DNA from: Rubripirellula tenax
GTDB taxonomy: Bacteria > Planctomycetota > Planctomycetia > Pirellulales > Pirellulaceae
Length of the DNA: 64,000 nt
Assembly (NCBI RefSeq): GCF_007860125.1
Contig: NZ_SJPW01000006.1
Span: 125,525-189,524 of the forward strand
Direction: 5' to 3'
A program made the position numbers and the translations under genes. The notes under the pieces were generated by a model. It had not been told where the DNA came from. It ran no database searches and saw only the letters and a list, made by a program, of their open reading frames with translations. Each line of letters begins with the position of its first letter. Position 1 is the first letter of the stretch. This document shows, piece by piece, positions 53,769 through 64,000 of the stretch.

Positions 53769-56750
53769 TTAGGTATAGTCTTCCATCGGTGGGCACGAGC
53801 ACACCAGGTTGCGATCGCCGTAGGCATTGTCGATTCGTCCGACCGTGGGCCAGAATTTGTTGTCACGTAACCACGCTTTGGGCCACGCCGCTTGCTCGCG
53901 TGAGTAAGCGTGTGACCAATCGTCCGACGTCACGACACCGAGCGTATGCGGTGCATGTTTCAGCGGGTTGTCTTCGCGGTCGGCGGTCCCATTTTCTATG
54001 GCGGCGATTTCCCCGCGGATGGCGATCATCGCATCACAGAAGCGATCCAATTCATCTTTGGATTCACTCTCGGTAGGTTCGATCATCAACGTACCGGGCA
54101 CCGGCCATGACATCGTTGGACCGTGGAAACCGTAGTCCATCAATCGCTTGGCGATGTCTTCGATCTTTAGGTTCGCGGATTTTTCAAAGTCGCGGCAATC
54201 AATGATGAATTCGTGGGCAACGCGTCCATCAACGTCGGTGTAAAGCACGTCGAAGTGTTTCGACAAACGCTGGGCCATGTAGTTGGCGTTCAAAATTGCG
54301 ACTTGAGTTGCCTTTTTCAATCCGGCCGATCCCATCATTGCAATGTAAACGTAGCTGATCGTCAAAATGCTGGGGCTTCCATAGGGTGCCGCCGAAACGG
54401 GACCGATCGCGAATTCACCCGCGGTGTCGGGGCGTTGAACCGGGTGACCGGGCAGAAACGGTACCAACTGCTCCGCGACACCGATTGGACCCATCCCGGG
54501 GCCGCCACCGCCGTGGGGAATGCAGAACGTTTTGTGCAGATTCAAGTGACAGACGTCGGCGCCGCACTTGCCGGGACTGGTCAGTCCGACCTGTGCGTTC
54601 ATGTTGGCGCCGTCCATATAAACTTGACCGCCGTTGTCATGGATAATGTCGCACACTTGTTTGATGGTGGCTTCGAAAACGCCGTGCGTCGACGGGTACG
54701 TCACCATCAGCGCCGAAAGATTGTCGCGATGCGATTCTGCTTTCGTACGCAAATCGTCGACATCGATGTCGCCTCGTTCGTCGCATTTGATGGCGACCAC
54801 CTTCATGCCAGCCATCACTGCCGAAGCCGGGTTGGTTCCGTGTGCCGATGTGGGGATCAAACAGATGTCGCGAACGTTCTGGCGTCCTTCCTTGGCGGCA
54901 ACGTGTTCGTGATACGCGCGGATCACCAACAGCCCCGCGTATTCCCCTTGCGCGCCGGCATTGGGCTGCAACGACACCGCCGCAAAACCCGTGACTTCGC
55001 AAAGCCAACGTTCAAGTTCGCGAAACATTTGCGTGTAACCGCGCCACTGCGTATCGGGCGCGAACGGGTGAATCCCGCCGAACTCGGGCCATGTGACGGG
55101 GATCATTTCGCTGGTCGCGTTCAGCTTCATTGTGCACGATCCGAGCGCGATCATCGAATGAGCAAGCGACAGATCGCGTCCCATCAATTGGAAGATGTAA
55201 CGCAACATTTGCGTTTCGCTGCGATGGCTGTGAAAGACCGGGTGCGTCATGAACTCGCTCGTCCGGGCGAGTGATCCGAAGTCCATCATGCCTTCGTCGG
55301 CTGCTTCGGCAACGAGCGCGTCTACGTCGAATCCGGTGTAGTGTCCGAAATTGAATGCGGCCAACAGATCCGCGACCAAACCGCGATCGGCGGTCTCGTC
55401 CAGCGTCACACCCAGCGTGCCGTCGTCGTATTCTCGCAAATTGATGTGGCGTTCGCGGGCCGCGTCCGCAACTTGTCGTGCTGCATGGGTGCGGCCCTTC
55501 CCAAGCGTGATTCGGATCGTGTCGAAGATCGGTCCGTCACCGATGATCGTATGACCGAGTCGGCTCAAGCCTTTGGCAAGGGCGCACGTGTAGGCCTGGG
55601 TCCGGCGTGCGATTTGTGTCAAGCCGTCGGGACCATGGTAGACGCCATAGAACGAGCTGATGATCGCAAGTAGCGCCTGAGCGGTGCAGATATTGCTGGT
55701 CGCCTTGTCGCGCCGAATGTGTTGCTCGCGAGTCTGGATGGCCATTCGCAAAGCACGATTGCCGTTGGCGTCTTTTGATACTCCGATCAAGCGACCGGGC
55801 AACTTACGAGCGTGTTTATCGTGCGTCGAAATGAATGCGGCATGAGGCCCGCCCAAGCCCATCGGCACGCCGAACCGTTGTGCGCTGCCGACACAGACAT
55901 CGGCACCCCATTGGCCCGGCGGCTCAAGGATCGTCAGCGCCAACAAGTCGGCTGCTGCGACGACTAGGCAACCGTGATCAGCAGCGCGGGCCGTCAGTTC
56001 ACGGTAGTCAACGATGCGACCATCGGTCGTCGGGTACTGAATCAACAGTCCGCATAAACCACCAGCATGATCAAAGTCGATATCCTCGATCGGTCCGATC
56101 TTCAAATCGACACCCAACCCGCGTGCTCGCGTTTCCAACAGTGCAAGCGTTTGAGGATGGCACTGGTCGCTCGCGTAAAAGCCGACTTTCTTGTGATTGT
56201 GAATGGCCACGCACATGCCCATCGCTTCGGCGGCCGCGGTGGCTTCATCCAACAGGCTGGCGCCGGCGAGGGGCAATCCCGTCAAGTCGGCGATCATGGT
56301 TTGGAAGTTCAGCAGTGCTTCCAATCGTCCTTGCGAGATCTCAGCTTGATAAGGGGTGTATTGGGTGTACCAACCGGGGTTTTCCAAAACGTTACGAAGG
56401 ATCACTGGCGGCGTAACGGTACCGGTATAGCCCATGCCGATACAGCTTCGATAAACCTTGTTCTTACTCGCGATCGACTTGAGTGCGTTAAGAAATTCAG
56501 CTTCGCCACGTGGCGCTGGGATATCGAGTTCGCGGTCCAAGCGAATCTCGGCCGGCACGGTTGCCGTGGTCATTTCATCAAGCGTTTTGAAGCCCAGGCT
56601 GGACAGCATTTCCGACAATTCTGCATCCGAGGGGCCGATGTGGCGGCGGATGAATCCGTCGGCAAAATCCAGCAAACTTTGCGGATCGGCGTCACCTAGA
56701 TGGACGGTGTGGAGGTCGCGAGCGGTTGAGACGGTGCTCATCGGGGGCAT
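53769..56750 (-). CDS. gcvP: Glycine dehydrogenase (decarboxylating), single-chain GcvP
   Basis: 993 aa, the long homodimeric form with N- and C-terminal halves fused. The start of the family, [13 protein letters not shown], is near residue 35. The catalytic lysine is K740 in [18 protein letters not shown], and PLP- and glycine-binding stretches are conserved. P-protein of the glycine cleavage system: decarboxylates glycine and loads aminomethyl on lipoyl-H protein. The gcvH and gcvT genes are not in this window. The CelD-like gene upstream is 75 bp away on the same strand. Confidence 0.97.
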   Translation of the reverse strand: MPPMSTVSTARDLHTVHLGDADPQSLLDFADGFIRRHIGPSDAELSEMLSSLGFKTLDEMTTATVPAEIRLDRELDIPAPRGEAEFLNALKSIASKNKVYRSCIGMGYTGTVTPPVILRNVLENPGWYTQYTPYQAEISQGRLEALLNFQTMIADLTGLPLAGASLLDEATAAAEAMGMCVAIHNHKKVGFYASDQCHPQTLALLETRARGLGVDLKIGPIEDIDFDHAGGLCGLLIQYPTTDGRIVDYRELTARAADHGCLVVAAADLLALTILEPPGQWGADVCVGSAQRFGVPMGLGGPHAAFISTHDKHARKLPGRLIGVSKDANGNRALRMAIQTREQHIRRDKATSNICTAQALLAIISSFYGVYHGPDGLTQIARRTQAYTCALAKGLSRLGHTIIGDGPIFDTIRITLGKGRTHAARQVADAARERHINLREYDDGTLGVTLDETADRGLVADLLAAFNFGHYTGFDVDALVAEAADEGMMDFGSLARTSEFMTHPVFHSHRSETQMLRYIFQLMGRDLSLAHSMIALGSCTMKLNATSEMIPVTWPEFGGIHPFAPDTQWRGYTQMFRELERWLCEVTGFAAVSLQPNAGAQGEYAGLLVIRAYHEHVAAKEGRQNVRDICLIPTSAHGTNPASAVMAGMKVVAIKCDERGDIDVDDLRTKAESHRDNLSALMVTYPSTHGVFEATIKQVCDIIHDNGGQVYMDGANMNAQVGLTSPGKCGADVCHLNLHKTFCIPHGGGGPGMGPIGVAEQLVPFLPGHPVQRPDTAGEFAIGPVSAAPYGSPSILTISYVYIAMMGSAGLKKATQVAILNANYMAQRLSKHFDVLYTDVDGRVAHEFIIDCRDFEKSANLKIEDIAKRLMDYGFHGPTMSWPVPGTLMIEPTESESKDELDRFCDAMIAIRGEIAAIENGTADREDNPLKHAPHTLGVVTSDDWSHAYSREQAAWPKAWLRDNKFWPTVGRIDNAYGDRNLVCSCPPMEDYT

Positions 56751-56825
56751 TCCAAGACTGTGCCGAAAGGATATTGGGTTTCTGAACGGATATCCTAGAG
56801 GCGTCGCCCACGATTTGTCACTGGG

Positions 56826-57974
56826 CTAATTCGTCACAGCGATCACTGGCACAGTCATCGCGGTCGGATCTAACACCACAATGACTGGGCGGCCACTACG
56901 GCGTCGGGCCCACTGTTTCAGCTCGAAACCCGTGCACCAAGCCGCATGGCGCAGCCGTGGCAGCAACGTCGGTGCAACGGCTCGGACGCGGAACAGACGA
57001 TGCGACTCGGTCGCAAAACGAGACTTGTACATTTCGTCGCCCCGCATGAAGTCCAGGCCCTTCAGCCCGCGAGCGTACAGTTCCATAATGCCGTCGATGC
57101 ACATCAATCGTCCGGGTTCCATGTCGGCGTATTCGATGTCGTATCCAGCGCTATAGCTATAAAGCACTCCATTGTTGCCGATCATTTTCAGTTCACCGGC
57201 GATCGGGACGCCTTCGTGTTTGATGACGGCCAGGTAGAGTTGTCCGCGGCTTAGAAAGTCTTTTGCCGACCCGAAGATGAATTTGCAGAAGTCTTCGTTC
57301 GCAAAGCTGCCGCATTCACCAGCCGCAACCCAACGGCGTTGGTGCATGTCCATCACGAATCCCAGCAGTTCGTCCACCTGGGCGTCCGTCTGGGCAACGA
57401 CCTTCTCAAGTGTTTGCAGTTTTTCAGACCAACGTCGCATTTGGCGTCGTTGCGTCTTGCCGTGACGTTTCAAGTGGTCGTCCCAATTCGCGTCGGCCGG
57501 GCGATACCAAACGCTCATCCGGCTTTGCGCGTGCAACGTGGCACCACCTTCTTTCAATCCCGATGCGAATGCCGCCATTGGTTCGTCGCCTTCGAGGACC
57601 CCGTCAATATCCAGGACTTCCCAACCGTGATCCGACGATGCGGCTTCCTTCGCCAAATGCAGCCCCATTGCGCGAGCGACTTCGACGGCGTCGGCTTCGC
57701 TTGCCAGCACCGAAACATGGTCCGTACAAGCTTCGCCGTCGCCGATCATTGACAGCACACCGCCGCCGACGTGGTACAGCGGCAGCAACCCGCGAAGGTT
57801 TCCGGCTTCGTCACGTGCCACGACGACGTGCGCCGTTTTGCCTTCGCCCAGTGATTCCCACCATGGCCCAAGCCACGAAGTTTCGCGAAACGGAACGCCC
57901 CGTGACAACCGGTTCCAGGCGTCCTTGTCGTTGAGCAAGCTGGCGATATCGTGGGTAGTGTCAATCGTGAACAT
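56826..57974 (-). CDS. CelD/BcsL-type GNAT acetyltransferase
   Basis: 382 aa. Two GNAT-like halves, with the core QRRQMRRWSEKLQTLE and a middle motif VPIAGELKMIGNNGVLYSYS (about 255-275), as in CelD/FemAB-type acyltransferases (Pfam Acetyltransf_6). Such proteins act in polysaccharide or cell-surface modification; the substrate is not evident. No signal peptide or membrane segment. It precedes gcvP by 75 bp. Confidence 0.75.
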   Translation of the reverse strand: MFTIDTTHDIASLLNDKDAWNRLSRGVPFRETSWLGPWWESLGEGKTAHVVVARDEAGNLRGLLPLYHVGGGVLSMIGDGEACTDHVSVLASEADAVEVARAMGLHLAKEAASSDHGWEVLDIDGVLEGDEPMAAFASGLKEGGATLHAQSRMSVWYRPADANWDDHLKRHGKTQRRQMRRWSEKLQTLEKVVAQTDAQVDELLGFVMDMHQRRWVAAGECGSFANEDFCKFIFGSAKDFLSRGQLYLAVIKHEGVPIAGELKMIGNNGVLYSYSAGYDIEYADMEPGRLMCIDGIMELYARGLKGLDFMRGDEMYKSRFATESHRLFRVRAVAPTLLPRLRHAAWCTGFELKQWARRRSGRPVIVVLDPTAMTVPVIAVTN

Positions 57975-58186
57975 AGGAAACGCCGTGGCGCCGGTTGAAT
58001 TTTGGGGCGGACCGAGGGATTGGTTGTCGGATGAAAAAACCTAGGCCGTGGTCGAACGATGTATCGATGGGAAGTCGGCATTCCTATTACAATGCCAGCG
58101 GTCCCGAAGCCGCCGTCGCTGCTCAATCGGTGCAATCGGCACGACCCGCACGAACTTTCTGACCCTTTGATTCGAGATTCGCTGGC

Positions 58187-59524
58187 ATGGCATCCTTCAC
58201 AAGAAACCGATTCGCGTCCTCCCTTTTGATCGTCGCCACAACGGTCGCCGCGTCGGTCGGCGTCGCCGATTCACCGGTCGCTTCAGAAACACCGGTCGCT
58301 TCAGAAACACCGGTTGCTGCCGCCCCTTGGGCGCGTTTCCATGGCGTCGACGGACTGGGGCAAGTGGCCGACGGAACCTTGCCGGCCGTTTGGACGAACG
58401 ATGACTACACGTGGACTCGTAAATTGGGATCTCGCGATGTTTCGTCGCCGATCGTTTTCGAGGATCACGTTTTCCTGTTGGTATCGAAGCCTGGTGAACA
58501 GAAAATTGCCGTCGAGTCGGTCGATCTTGGGACCGGTAAGTTGCGATGGTCGAAGTCGTTTGATCAAGCACCTCACCATCTGCACGCGCGAAATACGCTT
58601 GCGGCCAGCACTCCCGCGGCGGATAGCGAATTCGTTTTCGTTGCTTGGTCCGATCCGACGCACACGATGTTGAAGTGTTTCGACCACAACGGCAACGAAG
58701 TCTGGTCACGCGACTTTGGCGCGTGGCAGTCCCAACACGGTTTTGGTACTTCGCCCGTCATCATTGGTGACATGGTCGTGCTTCACAATTCGCAACAAGC
58801 CGACCAGTTGCAGCCCGGCGAAACCGCGGGCGAGTCGCGCGTGATCGCAGTGGATCGTCGCAGCGGACAATCGATTTGGGAAACGCCATTGGTTGCGACG
58901 CGATCGTGTTACGGCGTGCCGGCAGTTTACGGGCCCAGCGGTCAAGTCCAGCAGATCATCGCGACCGATACGGGCAGCGGGATCTTTGCGGTCGACCCAA
59001 AAGACGGTCGGATGTTGTGGTCGATTCCTGTTTTCAAAGAACGGTCGTGCAGCACGCCGCTGGTGATCGATGACATTGCTATTGGAACCAGCGGCAGCGG
59101 TGGCGGAGGCAACAACCAATTGGTTGCCGTGCGCATTCCCACGGACGGAAAGAGTAAGCCGGAAGAACTGTATCGGATCAAACGCAACGCACCTTACGTT
59201 CCGACGCCGGTGGTCAAAGACGGACTCTTATTCATGATCGACGACCGCGGCATCGCGCAGTGCGTCGAGGCAAAAACGGGGGAAGTGAAATGGTTTAAAC
59301 GGATCGGCGGAAACTTTGGTGCATCGCCGATCATCGTTGGCGACGTCATGTTGGTTGTCAGCCTTGACGGTAAGGCGACGATGATTCATGCCAGCGACGA
59401 ATTCAAAAAGCTAGGCGACGTCGACTTGGGTGGTCCCGTGGGCGCGACGCCCGCTTATGCGGAAGGGAATCTTTTGTTGCGGGTCGACGACGAACTGCGA
59501 TGCTTGGGCGGAACAAGGCTGTAG
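58187..59524 (+). CDS. PQQ-like beta-propeller secreted protein
   Basis: 445 aa with a signal peptide (about 1-28). Repeats of the quinoprotein/outer membrane 'DxxTGxxxW' type (SVDLGTGKLRWSKSFD, AVDPKDGRMLWSIPVF, CVEAKTGEVKWFKRIG) indicate a WD-like beta-propeller. There are no PQQ-enzyme active-site residues that I could identify, so a structural or binding role is likely. Just after the signal peptide, SPVASETPVASETPVAAA is encoded by a tandem 18-bp repeat (58272-58289 and 58290-58307). Confidence 0.85.
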   Translation: MASFTRNRFASSLLIVATTVAASVGVADSPVASETPVASETPVAAAPWARFHGVDGLGQVADGTLPAVWTNDDYTWTRKLGSRDVSSPIVFEDHVFLLVSKPGEQKIAVESVDLGTGKLRWSKSFDQAPHHLHARNTLAASTPAADSEFVFVAWSDPTHTMLKCFDHNGNEVWSRDFGAWQSQHGFGTSPVIIGDMVVLHNSQQADQLQPGETAGESRVIAVDRRSGQSIWETPLVATRSCYGVPAVYGPSGQVQQIIATDTGSGIFAVDPKDGRMLWSIPVFKERSCSTPLVIDDIAIGTSGSGGGGNNQLVAVRIPTDGKSKPEELYRIKRNAPYVPTPVVKDGLLFMIDDRGIAQCVEAKTGEVKWFKRIGGNFGASPIIVGDVMLVVSLDGKATMIHASDEFKKLGDVDLGGPVGATPAYAEGNLLLRVDDELRCLGGTRL

Positions 59525-59560
59525 TGGAACCGGAAGCAGTTGTTCTTGTCTTCTTCGTGT

Positions 59561-59839
59561 TCAACCGTTTTTTAGCAGCTCGATCGCGTCTTGCAAGTTG
59601 GCGGGTGCGTCGTGGATCTCGAATACTTTTCGCCGGTTTGTATGGCCGCTAGTCAGTTCGATTTGCGAAGCGGTGATGCCCAGCGTCTTCGCAAGCAGTT
59701 TCGTGATCGCTTGGTTGGCTTTGCCCTTATCGGCAACGGCAGTCACCGAAACTCGCAGCGATCCGTCGTGGCAGCCGCCGACATGATTTCGTCTGGCCGA
59801 CGCGGTGGCGTGGACCACGATGCGAAGTTTGGCGCTCAA
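59561..59839 (-). CDS. yggU: DUF167/YggU-family protein
   Basis: 92 aa, the family's usual size, with LRIVVHATASARRNHVGG and AVADKGKANQAITKLLAKTL as in YggU (DUF167). The function is unknown in bacteria; it is very often next to yggS, as here (5 bp after it). Confidence 0.85.
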   Translation of the reverse strand: MSAKLRIVVHATASARRNHVGGCHDGSLRVSVTAVADKGKANQAITKLLAKTLGITASQIELTSGHTNRRKVFEIHDAPANLQDAIELLKNG

Positions 59840-59844
59840 GTCGT

Positions 59845-60558
59845 TCAGTGTCCAATTTTAATGACGCCTTCGTACAACCTTGAACCGATTCGCACCATGG
59901 TGGCGCCCTCGGCGATGGCTTCGACAAAGTCGCCACTCATGCCCATCGACAAGTGTGGCAGCGGCAAACCGAATTGAGTCGAAAGCTGGTCACGGAAATG
60001 GCGAGTCGCCGCGAATTGGCGTTGGGCCGCGTCTGAATCGGTGCCCCATCCGGCCATCGCCATGATACCGACGACGCGAACGCCGGATTGCGGGATCGTT
60101 TCGAGCAACGAACGGATTTCGTCGGGTGACATGCCGGTCTTCGCTTCTTCGTCGCTGGCGTTGACTTCCAATAGCACGTCGGTAACGAAGTCTTCGGCAG
60201 CCGATTCCTCGGCGATCGTCGCCAGCAATCGCGGACTGTCGACCGAATGAATGATCGGCCGGTGACGCAGCGTGCGGCGAGCCTTGTTTCGTTGAAGGTG
60301 ACCGATCACGTGCCAGCGTACGTCATCGTCGAACGCGAGTGATTCGGCTTTTTGCCAAAGCACTTGCGGACGATTCTCGCCCAGGTGTTTGCAGCCGGCA
60401 TCGACAAGCATCGCCGTGACGGACGCATCGACGTATTTGGTCACGCCGATCACCGTGATGTCGTCGGCGTCTCTGCCCGCCTTGGCCGCTGCGTCCCGAA
60501 CCTCGCCGGCGACGGTGTTCCAATTCTCGGCGAGACGGTCGACGGCGTTCGAATCCAT
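59845..60558 (-). CDS. yggS: PLP homeostasis protein YggS (PLPBP family)
   Basis: 237 aa TIM-barrel fold like alanine racemase N-terminal domain. The PLP-binding lysine is in TVIGVTKYVDASV (about residue 42), followed by HLGENRPQVLWQKAES and WHVIGHLQRNKARRT, family landmarks. It binds PLP and influences vitamin B6 and amino acid balance. An AAAGAGG ribosome site precedes the ATG. It forms an operon with yggU and the upstream 651-aa gene (28 bp away). Confidence 0.95.
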   Translation of the reverse strand: MDSNAVDRLAENWNTVAGEVRDAAAKAGRDADDITVIGVTKYVDASVTAMLVDAGCKHLGENRPQVLWQKAESLAFDDDVRWHVIGHLQRNKARRTLRHRPIIHSVDSPRLLATIAEESAAEDFVTDVLLEVNASDEEAKTGMSPDEIRSLLETIPQSGVRVVGIMAMAGWGTDSDAAQRQFAATRHFRDQLSTQFGLPLPHLSMGMSGDFVEAIAEGATMVRIGSRLYEGVIKIGH

Positions 60559-60586
60559 TTCGTTATAAACCTCTTTGTGATGACCG

Positions 60587-62542
60587 TTATTCGCTTGAAC
60601 CGGGCTCGCTATCGTCGACGGTTACCAACGCATCGTGATCGCCGTATGTCAGGTCAAATCGCGAAGCGAAGAAGTCGGCGATCAAGTGCTTACCCAGCAC
60701 GCTTCGCGTTCGGGGTTGCCCCAGTGTTCGGTAAACCATCCATTGTTCGGAACCGACTTGGATGCGATATCCGACGGCTTCGTCATTTCGACACAGTCGC
60801 AGTTCATCCACAACGGTCAGTTGACGCCAAGTGCGTTTGCGTTTGAAGCGACGCTGAGAGCAATCGATCCAAAGTGGGCTGTAGAGGCGGCCCTTGCCTT
60901 CCGATGTGAAGACCAAGTGGCCATCTTCCGACGATTTCAAGGTCGCCGCCGTCGGTCCGACTCGCCATTCACACGCAGAAATCGGCAGTACCATCGCTGC
61001 GCGTCGACCGTCGGATAAAAATACTTCGCGTGTTTCCGGTTCTGGATCTGCGGCAATGGATTCGGCCATCGGCAATCGTGACATGTAACGAATCACTTGC
61101 GACGACGGTGCGCCCGATGCCTCTCGGATCGCCTGATCGGTGGGCACGACTGCATCGGCTGCCAAGATGCAGCGGTCTTCGCGAACAAGCATGATTTGTC
61201 GCTGCAGCAGGAGTCCGCCCGTCCATGGCTGTTCCATCTCGATGTAGTGGACATCGTCATCGCTGTATTCACAAATCTCGGTCCAAGGCCCCGTCGGCTG
61301 TTGTTCGTCGCCATCCAATTCGATCATCGTCTGCCATTGGCCGTCGATGACCTTGGTGCGTCCAGAGAAAATTTCGATGGCCACGTTTTCGCCGGAATAG
61401 TCCAAGCAGACGCGACTCTTTTGAACATCCCATTCCGGCAACATGACCGCCAGTTTGGCGTCCGGTTCGTGCCACATCGATTCGGGCAAAGAAACTTCCC
61501 AAGCCAAGCGTCCGCCCGTTTGGCTTTCGCCCAAGACGGCGGCGATCGCCGGTTCCAGTGTATCGGAGTCGTAGGTGACCGCACGATCGAAGAGTCCGCC
61601 GTCGATCAGATCGTCCATCGCATCTTTGCGAGTCGCCGAACTGAATACGGATCCGCCTTTGCGAACGGTCAAGGCGGCGACCCAGGTCGCCAATACGTCG
61701 GCGGCGCGAATGTGGACTTTCTTGAACTTCTGTTTCGCGGTCACTTGCATCAATGATTCGCAGCGAACGACGGAAGCCAAAACGGCTCGCGCATGAACCG
61801 CACCTGCCACCGCATCCGCGACGGAATTTTCGGACTGTTCGCACCACGCCGTCATCGCGGCGACCGCGGGCTTCCGCAAAAGTAGGCATGATGGAACATC
61901 GGCAAGTCGCCACGCCAAAGTCAGGCCAAGTTCGCCCGCCAAAATCAAGTGGGCGGCGGACGTGACGTTGGCACGAGCGACCACCGCTTCATGTAACTGA
62001 CGAAGCGAAGTTACCAATCGCCAGCTTAGTTCGGGTGCCAGTTCGCGACAGAGTTCCGGAAGTGCTGCTGCCCAAGTGACCACCTGCGTAGCCGTCAGCA
62101 CATCGAAGACGTTCGTCGATTCCATCGAATCGATGAACGTCTGAGTCTCGGCGACCAAGTCGAACTCGGGTGACTTCTTGATTTTCGCCAGCAACCCGCC
62201 GCACGCCAGTCGGCTGATCGTCTGGGTCACCGGGTCGCATGGGCCGCTCTTAGCAACTGCGATTCCCCAACGGTAAACCGAACCCGATTTAGCTGCTTTG
62301 CCGAAAACCGTCTCGGCCGATGCCGGCCCGCCGCGGCGCATTGTTTTTTGTCGCAGGGACTCCCACTGCTCCAGCGAACCGCCATCCGATCCGTTCAAGC
62401 TGGACAATCCTGGCACCGAATTTCGCAGCGCCGGCGTCAGTGTCTTTGTTTTTGAACGCTTCGTTCTGGCCGCCCCGGCATCGCCAGGTGTAGGAGAAAG
62501 TCCGAGAGACTTGGGAGATTCGGTCGACATAGTCCATACCAT
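60587..62542 (-). CDS. Unrecognised large protein, planctomycete-like
   Basis: 651 aa, no signal peptide, no membrane segment. The N-terminal 80 residues are basic/Ser-Thr-rich and likely disordered; about 85-320 is helical and Ala/Leu-rich (alpha/alpha-like); about 330-640 is beta-rich (VCLDYSGENVAIEIFSGRTK, QPWTGGLLLQRQIMLVREDR). A helical domain followed by a beta-sandwich is reminiscent of heparinase II/III-like or alginate-lyase-like layouts, but no catalytic motif is evident, so I do not assign it. First gene of the apparent operon with yggS and yggU. Confidence 0.6.
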   Translation of the reverse strand: MVWTMSTESPKSLGLSPTPGDAGAARTKRSKTKTLTPALRNSVPGLSSLNGSDGGSLEQWESLRQKTMRRGGPASAETVFGKAAKSGSVYRWGIAVAKSGPCDPVTQTISRLACGGLLAKIKKSPEFDLVAETQTFIDSMESTNVFDVLTATQVVTWAAALPELCRELAPELSWRLVTSLRQLHEAVVARANVTSAAHLILAGELGLTLAWRLADVPSCLLLRKPAVAAMTAWCEQSENSVADAVAGAVHARAVLASVVRCESLMQVTAKQKFKKVHIRAADVLATWVAALTVRKGGSVFSSATRKDAMDDLIDGGLFDRAVTYDSDTLEPAIAAVLGESQTGGRLAWEVSLPESMWHEPDAKLAVMLPEWDVQKSRVCLDYSGENVAIEIFSGRTKVIDGQWQTMIELDGDEQQPTGPWTEICEYSDDDVHYIEMEQPWTGGLLLQRQIMLVREDRCILAADAVVPTDQAIREASGAPSSQVIRYMSRLPMAESIAADPEPETREVFLSDGRRAAMVLPISACEWRVGPTAATLKSSEDGHLVFTSEGKGRLYSPLWIDCSQRRFKRKRTWRQLTVVDELRLCRNDEAVGYRIQVGSEQWMVYRTLGQPRTRSVLGKHLIADFFASRFDLTYGDHDALVTVDDSEPGSSE

Positions 62543-62686
62543 CAGGGCAAAAACACAGGGAATGCGACGATACCATAGCTGTTAATTTGGGCAATGCCAC
62601 CCGGTTTTGGAGGGCGTATCCGGCGGACCGGCTTTCGCGGATAATCGGGGTTCGCTTTTCGTTTTGACACCGTTAGGGATAGAGTC

Positions 62687-63643
62687 GTGAAAGTCCAGTC
62701 CGCCGCCTGTTTCGGCACTGCAGTATTGATGTTTGGCATCCTCAGCGTTTCTGGTCGCTCCTTGTTCGCTCAAGACGAATCTGCGACGGAGGTCGCCCAA
62801 GGCGAAACTTCGACTGGTGGCGACAGTCCCTCGTCGGATCAGTCCGTCGAACCGGCGATGGAGCGAACTTTGCCGGCGATTGGCGATCCGTTGACGGAGG
62901 AAGAGCGGGAGCTCATCGTTTCGGACGACTACGTTTCGCCGTCCGACATCGCCGCCAAAGCGTTCGCGCCGCCACCGGGTGCCAAGCCGATCAGCAAGCG
63001 GAACTTGTGGATCGATGCCAAGAACCAACGCGTTTTCGTCGACGGTTACGTCGCCATGAATGACGGACCGCTTGAAATGTTCGCGTGCCCGGCGGGTACT
63101 AAAGAACACGAATCGATCGTTGCCACGATCGCTAAGTCATCGGAAGTTCACGCGGCGTTGTTGGCAGTCGGTGCCCAGACAGGCACAACGGTTCGCTTTC
63201 TGCCCCGGTATGTACCGGCGACCGGACAACGAATTCGCGTCTGGATTTGCTACCAGAACGATGCCGGGAATTTCAAAGTCGTCGACGGGCGGCAATGGGT
63301 CCAGGTCGCCGAGACCGAAAAAACAATGGATGTCGATTGGGTGTTTGCCGGCAGCGGCTTTTGGAAGGATCCCACCGACAACCACGAATACTATCGCGCC
63401 GACTCGGGCGACATGATCTGTGTTTCAAACTTCAGTACGGCGATGATGGACGTGCCGGTCGCCAGCAGCGCAGACGCGAGCGAATTAGAATACTCGCCCA
63501 TGACGGCGAACATTCCCAAGCGTGGCACGCCGGTGCGAATGGTGCTGATGCCGATCCCGTTAGCGACGGACGCAAATCAAGGCAACGCACCGGAGATTCA
63601 AAAGCCAACCGAAGAAGTGCTGCCCCTGAACAAGCAGCAATGA
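62687..63643 (+). CDS. YdjY-domain secreted protein
   Basis: 318 aa, GTG start preceded by TTAGGGATAGAG. Signal peptide about 1-28 (ends SLFAQD). An acidic low-complexity segment is followed by the YdjY domain (about 105-215): WIDAKNQRVFVDGYVAMNDG, PLEMFACPAGTKEHESIVA, EVHAALLAVGAQTGTTVRF. The C-terminal beta part (about 215-300) is typical of the planctomycete version. The function is not established. Convergent with the SpoVG gene; only 16 bp separate their ends. Confidence 0.85.
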   Translation: MKVQSAACFGTAVLMFGILSVSGRSLFAQDESATEVAQGETSTGGDSPSSDQSVEPAMERTLPAIGDPLTEEERELIVSDDYVSPSDIAAKAFAPPPGAKPISKRNLWIDAKNQRVFVDGYVAMNDGPLEMFACPAGTKEHESIVATIAKSSEVHAALLAVGAQTGTTVRFLPRYVPATGQRIRVWICYQNDAGNFKVVDGRQWVQVAETEKTMDVDWVFAGSGFWKDPTDNHEYYRADSGDMICVSNFSTAMMDVPVASSADASELEYSPMTANIPKRGTPVRMVLMPIPLATDANQGNAPEIQKPTEEVLPLNKQQ

Positions 63644-63659
63644 TCGCGTTAACCCGTCT

Positions 63660-64000
63660 CTAAAAGATGCCTTCCCCGAATGCATCTTTGTCGTCTTTTT
63701 CAACACCCGCCGATTCACGAGACTTCTGCGGATCGTCGATGAAGTGTGGGCGTGGCGGTCCGGATTCGGCGCGAGTCTTCGGCGAATCGACGATTGCCTG
63801 TGGATAGTCGACGTCGGCGTCGTCAAAGTCGTCGTCATAGCGAGACCGGTAACCCGGTTGCTGACAACGGCTGAGTTCGGATTCAAATTCTGTGATGACG
63901 GCATTCTGAATCAGTTCGCGACATTCACTGTTGATCGGGTGGGCAACGTCCGCGTACAGCTTTTGCGGCGAGTCGTAATTGTCAGCGTTTTCGGATTGCA
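63660..64000 (-). CDS. spoVG: SpoVG-family protein, 3' part
   Basis: The frame runs off the window end, so only the C-terminal 112 residues are seen. QKLYADVAHPINSECRELIQ, then NAVITEFESEL, is the conserved C-terminal half of SpoVG, an RNA/DNA-binding regulator. A long tail (RYDDDFDDADVDYPQ ... DAFGEGIF, about 70 residues) is acidic and probably disordered. Stop TAG at 63660-63662. Too short for certainty about the N-terminus. Confidence 0.8.
   Translation of the reverse strand, partial: QSENADNYDSPQKLYADVAHPINSECRELIQNAVITEFESELSRCQQPGYRSRYDDDFDDADVDYPQAIVDSPKTRAESGPPRPHFIDDPQKSRESAGVEKDDKDAFGEGIF

Overview
The window reads as a chromosome segment of a planctomycete of the Pirellulaceae (Rhodopirellula-like) type. 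The grounds are two giant secreted proteins with the planctomycete LEPR-XLL-type N-terminal motif and dockerin-like C-termini, a DUF1559 pseudopilin-like protein, a YdjY-domain protein, a membrane Ser/Thr kinase coupled to a planctomycete-type ECF sigma factor, a PEP-CTERM protein, a sulfatase, and IS200-like (RAYT) transposases. The genus assignment is inference from gene content; no rRNA or tRNA gene was seen.

Layout. 1-10.8 kb: the 3' part of a degenerate ABC-type protein, an ammonium transporter, a secreted TPR protein, an ECF sigma factor whose start overlaps the end of a large membrane Ser/Thr kinase gene, and a DUF2513 protein. 10.8-15.6 kb: a scarred region with an IS remnant, short tandem repeats, and a RAYT element whose right inverted repeat lies inside the first codons of a hybrid histidine kinase, which is probably 5'-truncated. 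15.8-40.6 kb: an accessory surface region. It holds giant A (2668 aa, minus strand, with a caspase-like His/Cys dyad), a second RAYT element bounded by 38-bp inverted repeats, a LuxR-type regulator, giant B (about 4476 aa, plus strand, with CARDB, Calx-beta-like and Ig-like modules and dockerin-like repeats), and a small PEP-CTERM protein with a cohesin-like look 28 bp after giant B. 40.8-64 kb: ordinary, mostly housekeeping genes: lepA, a ROK kinase, a glycosyltransferase, a BlaI/M56 pair, a DUF1559 protein, a secretin-N-like protein, a sulfatase, an M13 metallopeptidase, mgtE, gcvP, a CelD-like acetyltransferase, a PQQ-type beta-propeller protein, a yggS/DUF167 operon behind a large unrecognised gene, a YdjY protein and the C-terminus of SpoVG.

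How the genes may work together. The most intriguing unit is 15.8-40.6 kb. Two giant exported proteins end in dockerin-like calcium-loop repeats, and the gene directly behind giant B encodes a small exported protein with a cohesin-like beta-sandwich appearance and a PEP-CTERM sorting tail. A dockerin-cohesin docking of giant proteins onto a PEP-CTERM-sorted surface receptor is a testable hypothesis, not an established fact. Both giants are mosaic: each carries an internal block that is clearly poorer in G+C than its flanks (the caspase-like block in A, a cysteine-bearing Gly-rich block in B), and giant B contains a perfect in-frame 281-bp duplication. The LuxR-type gene is divergent from giant B and could control it (inference).
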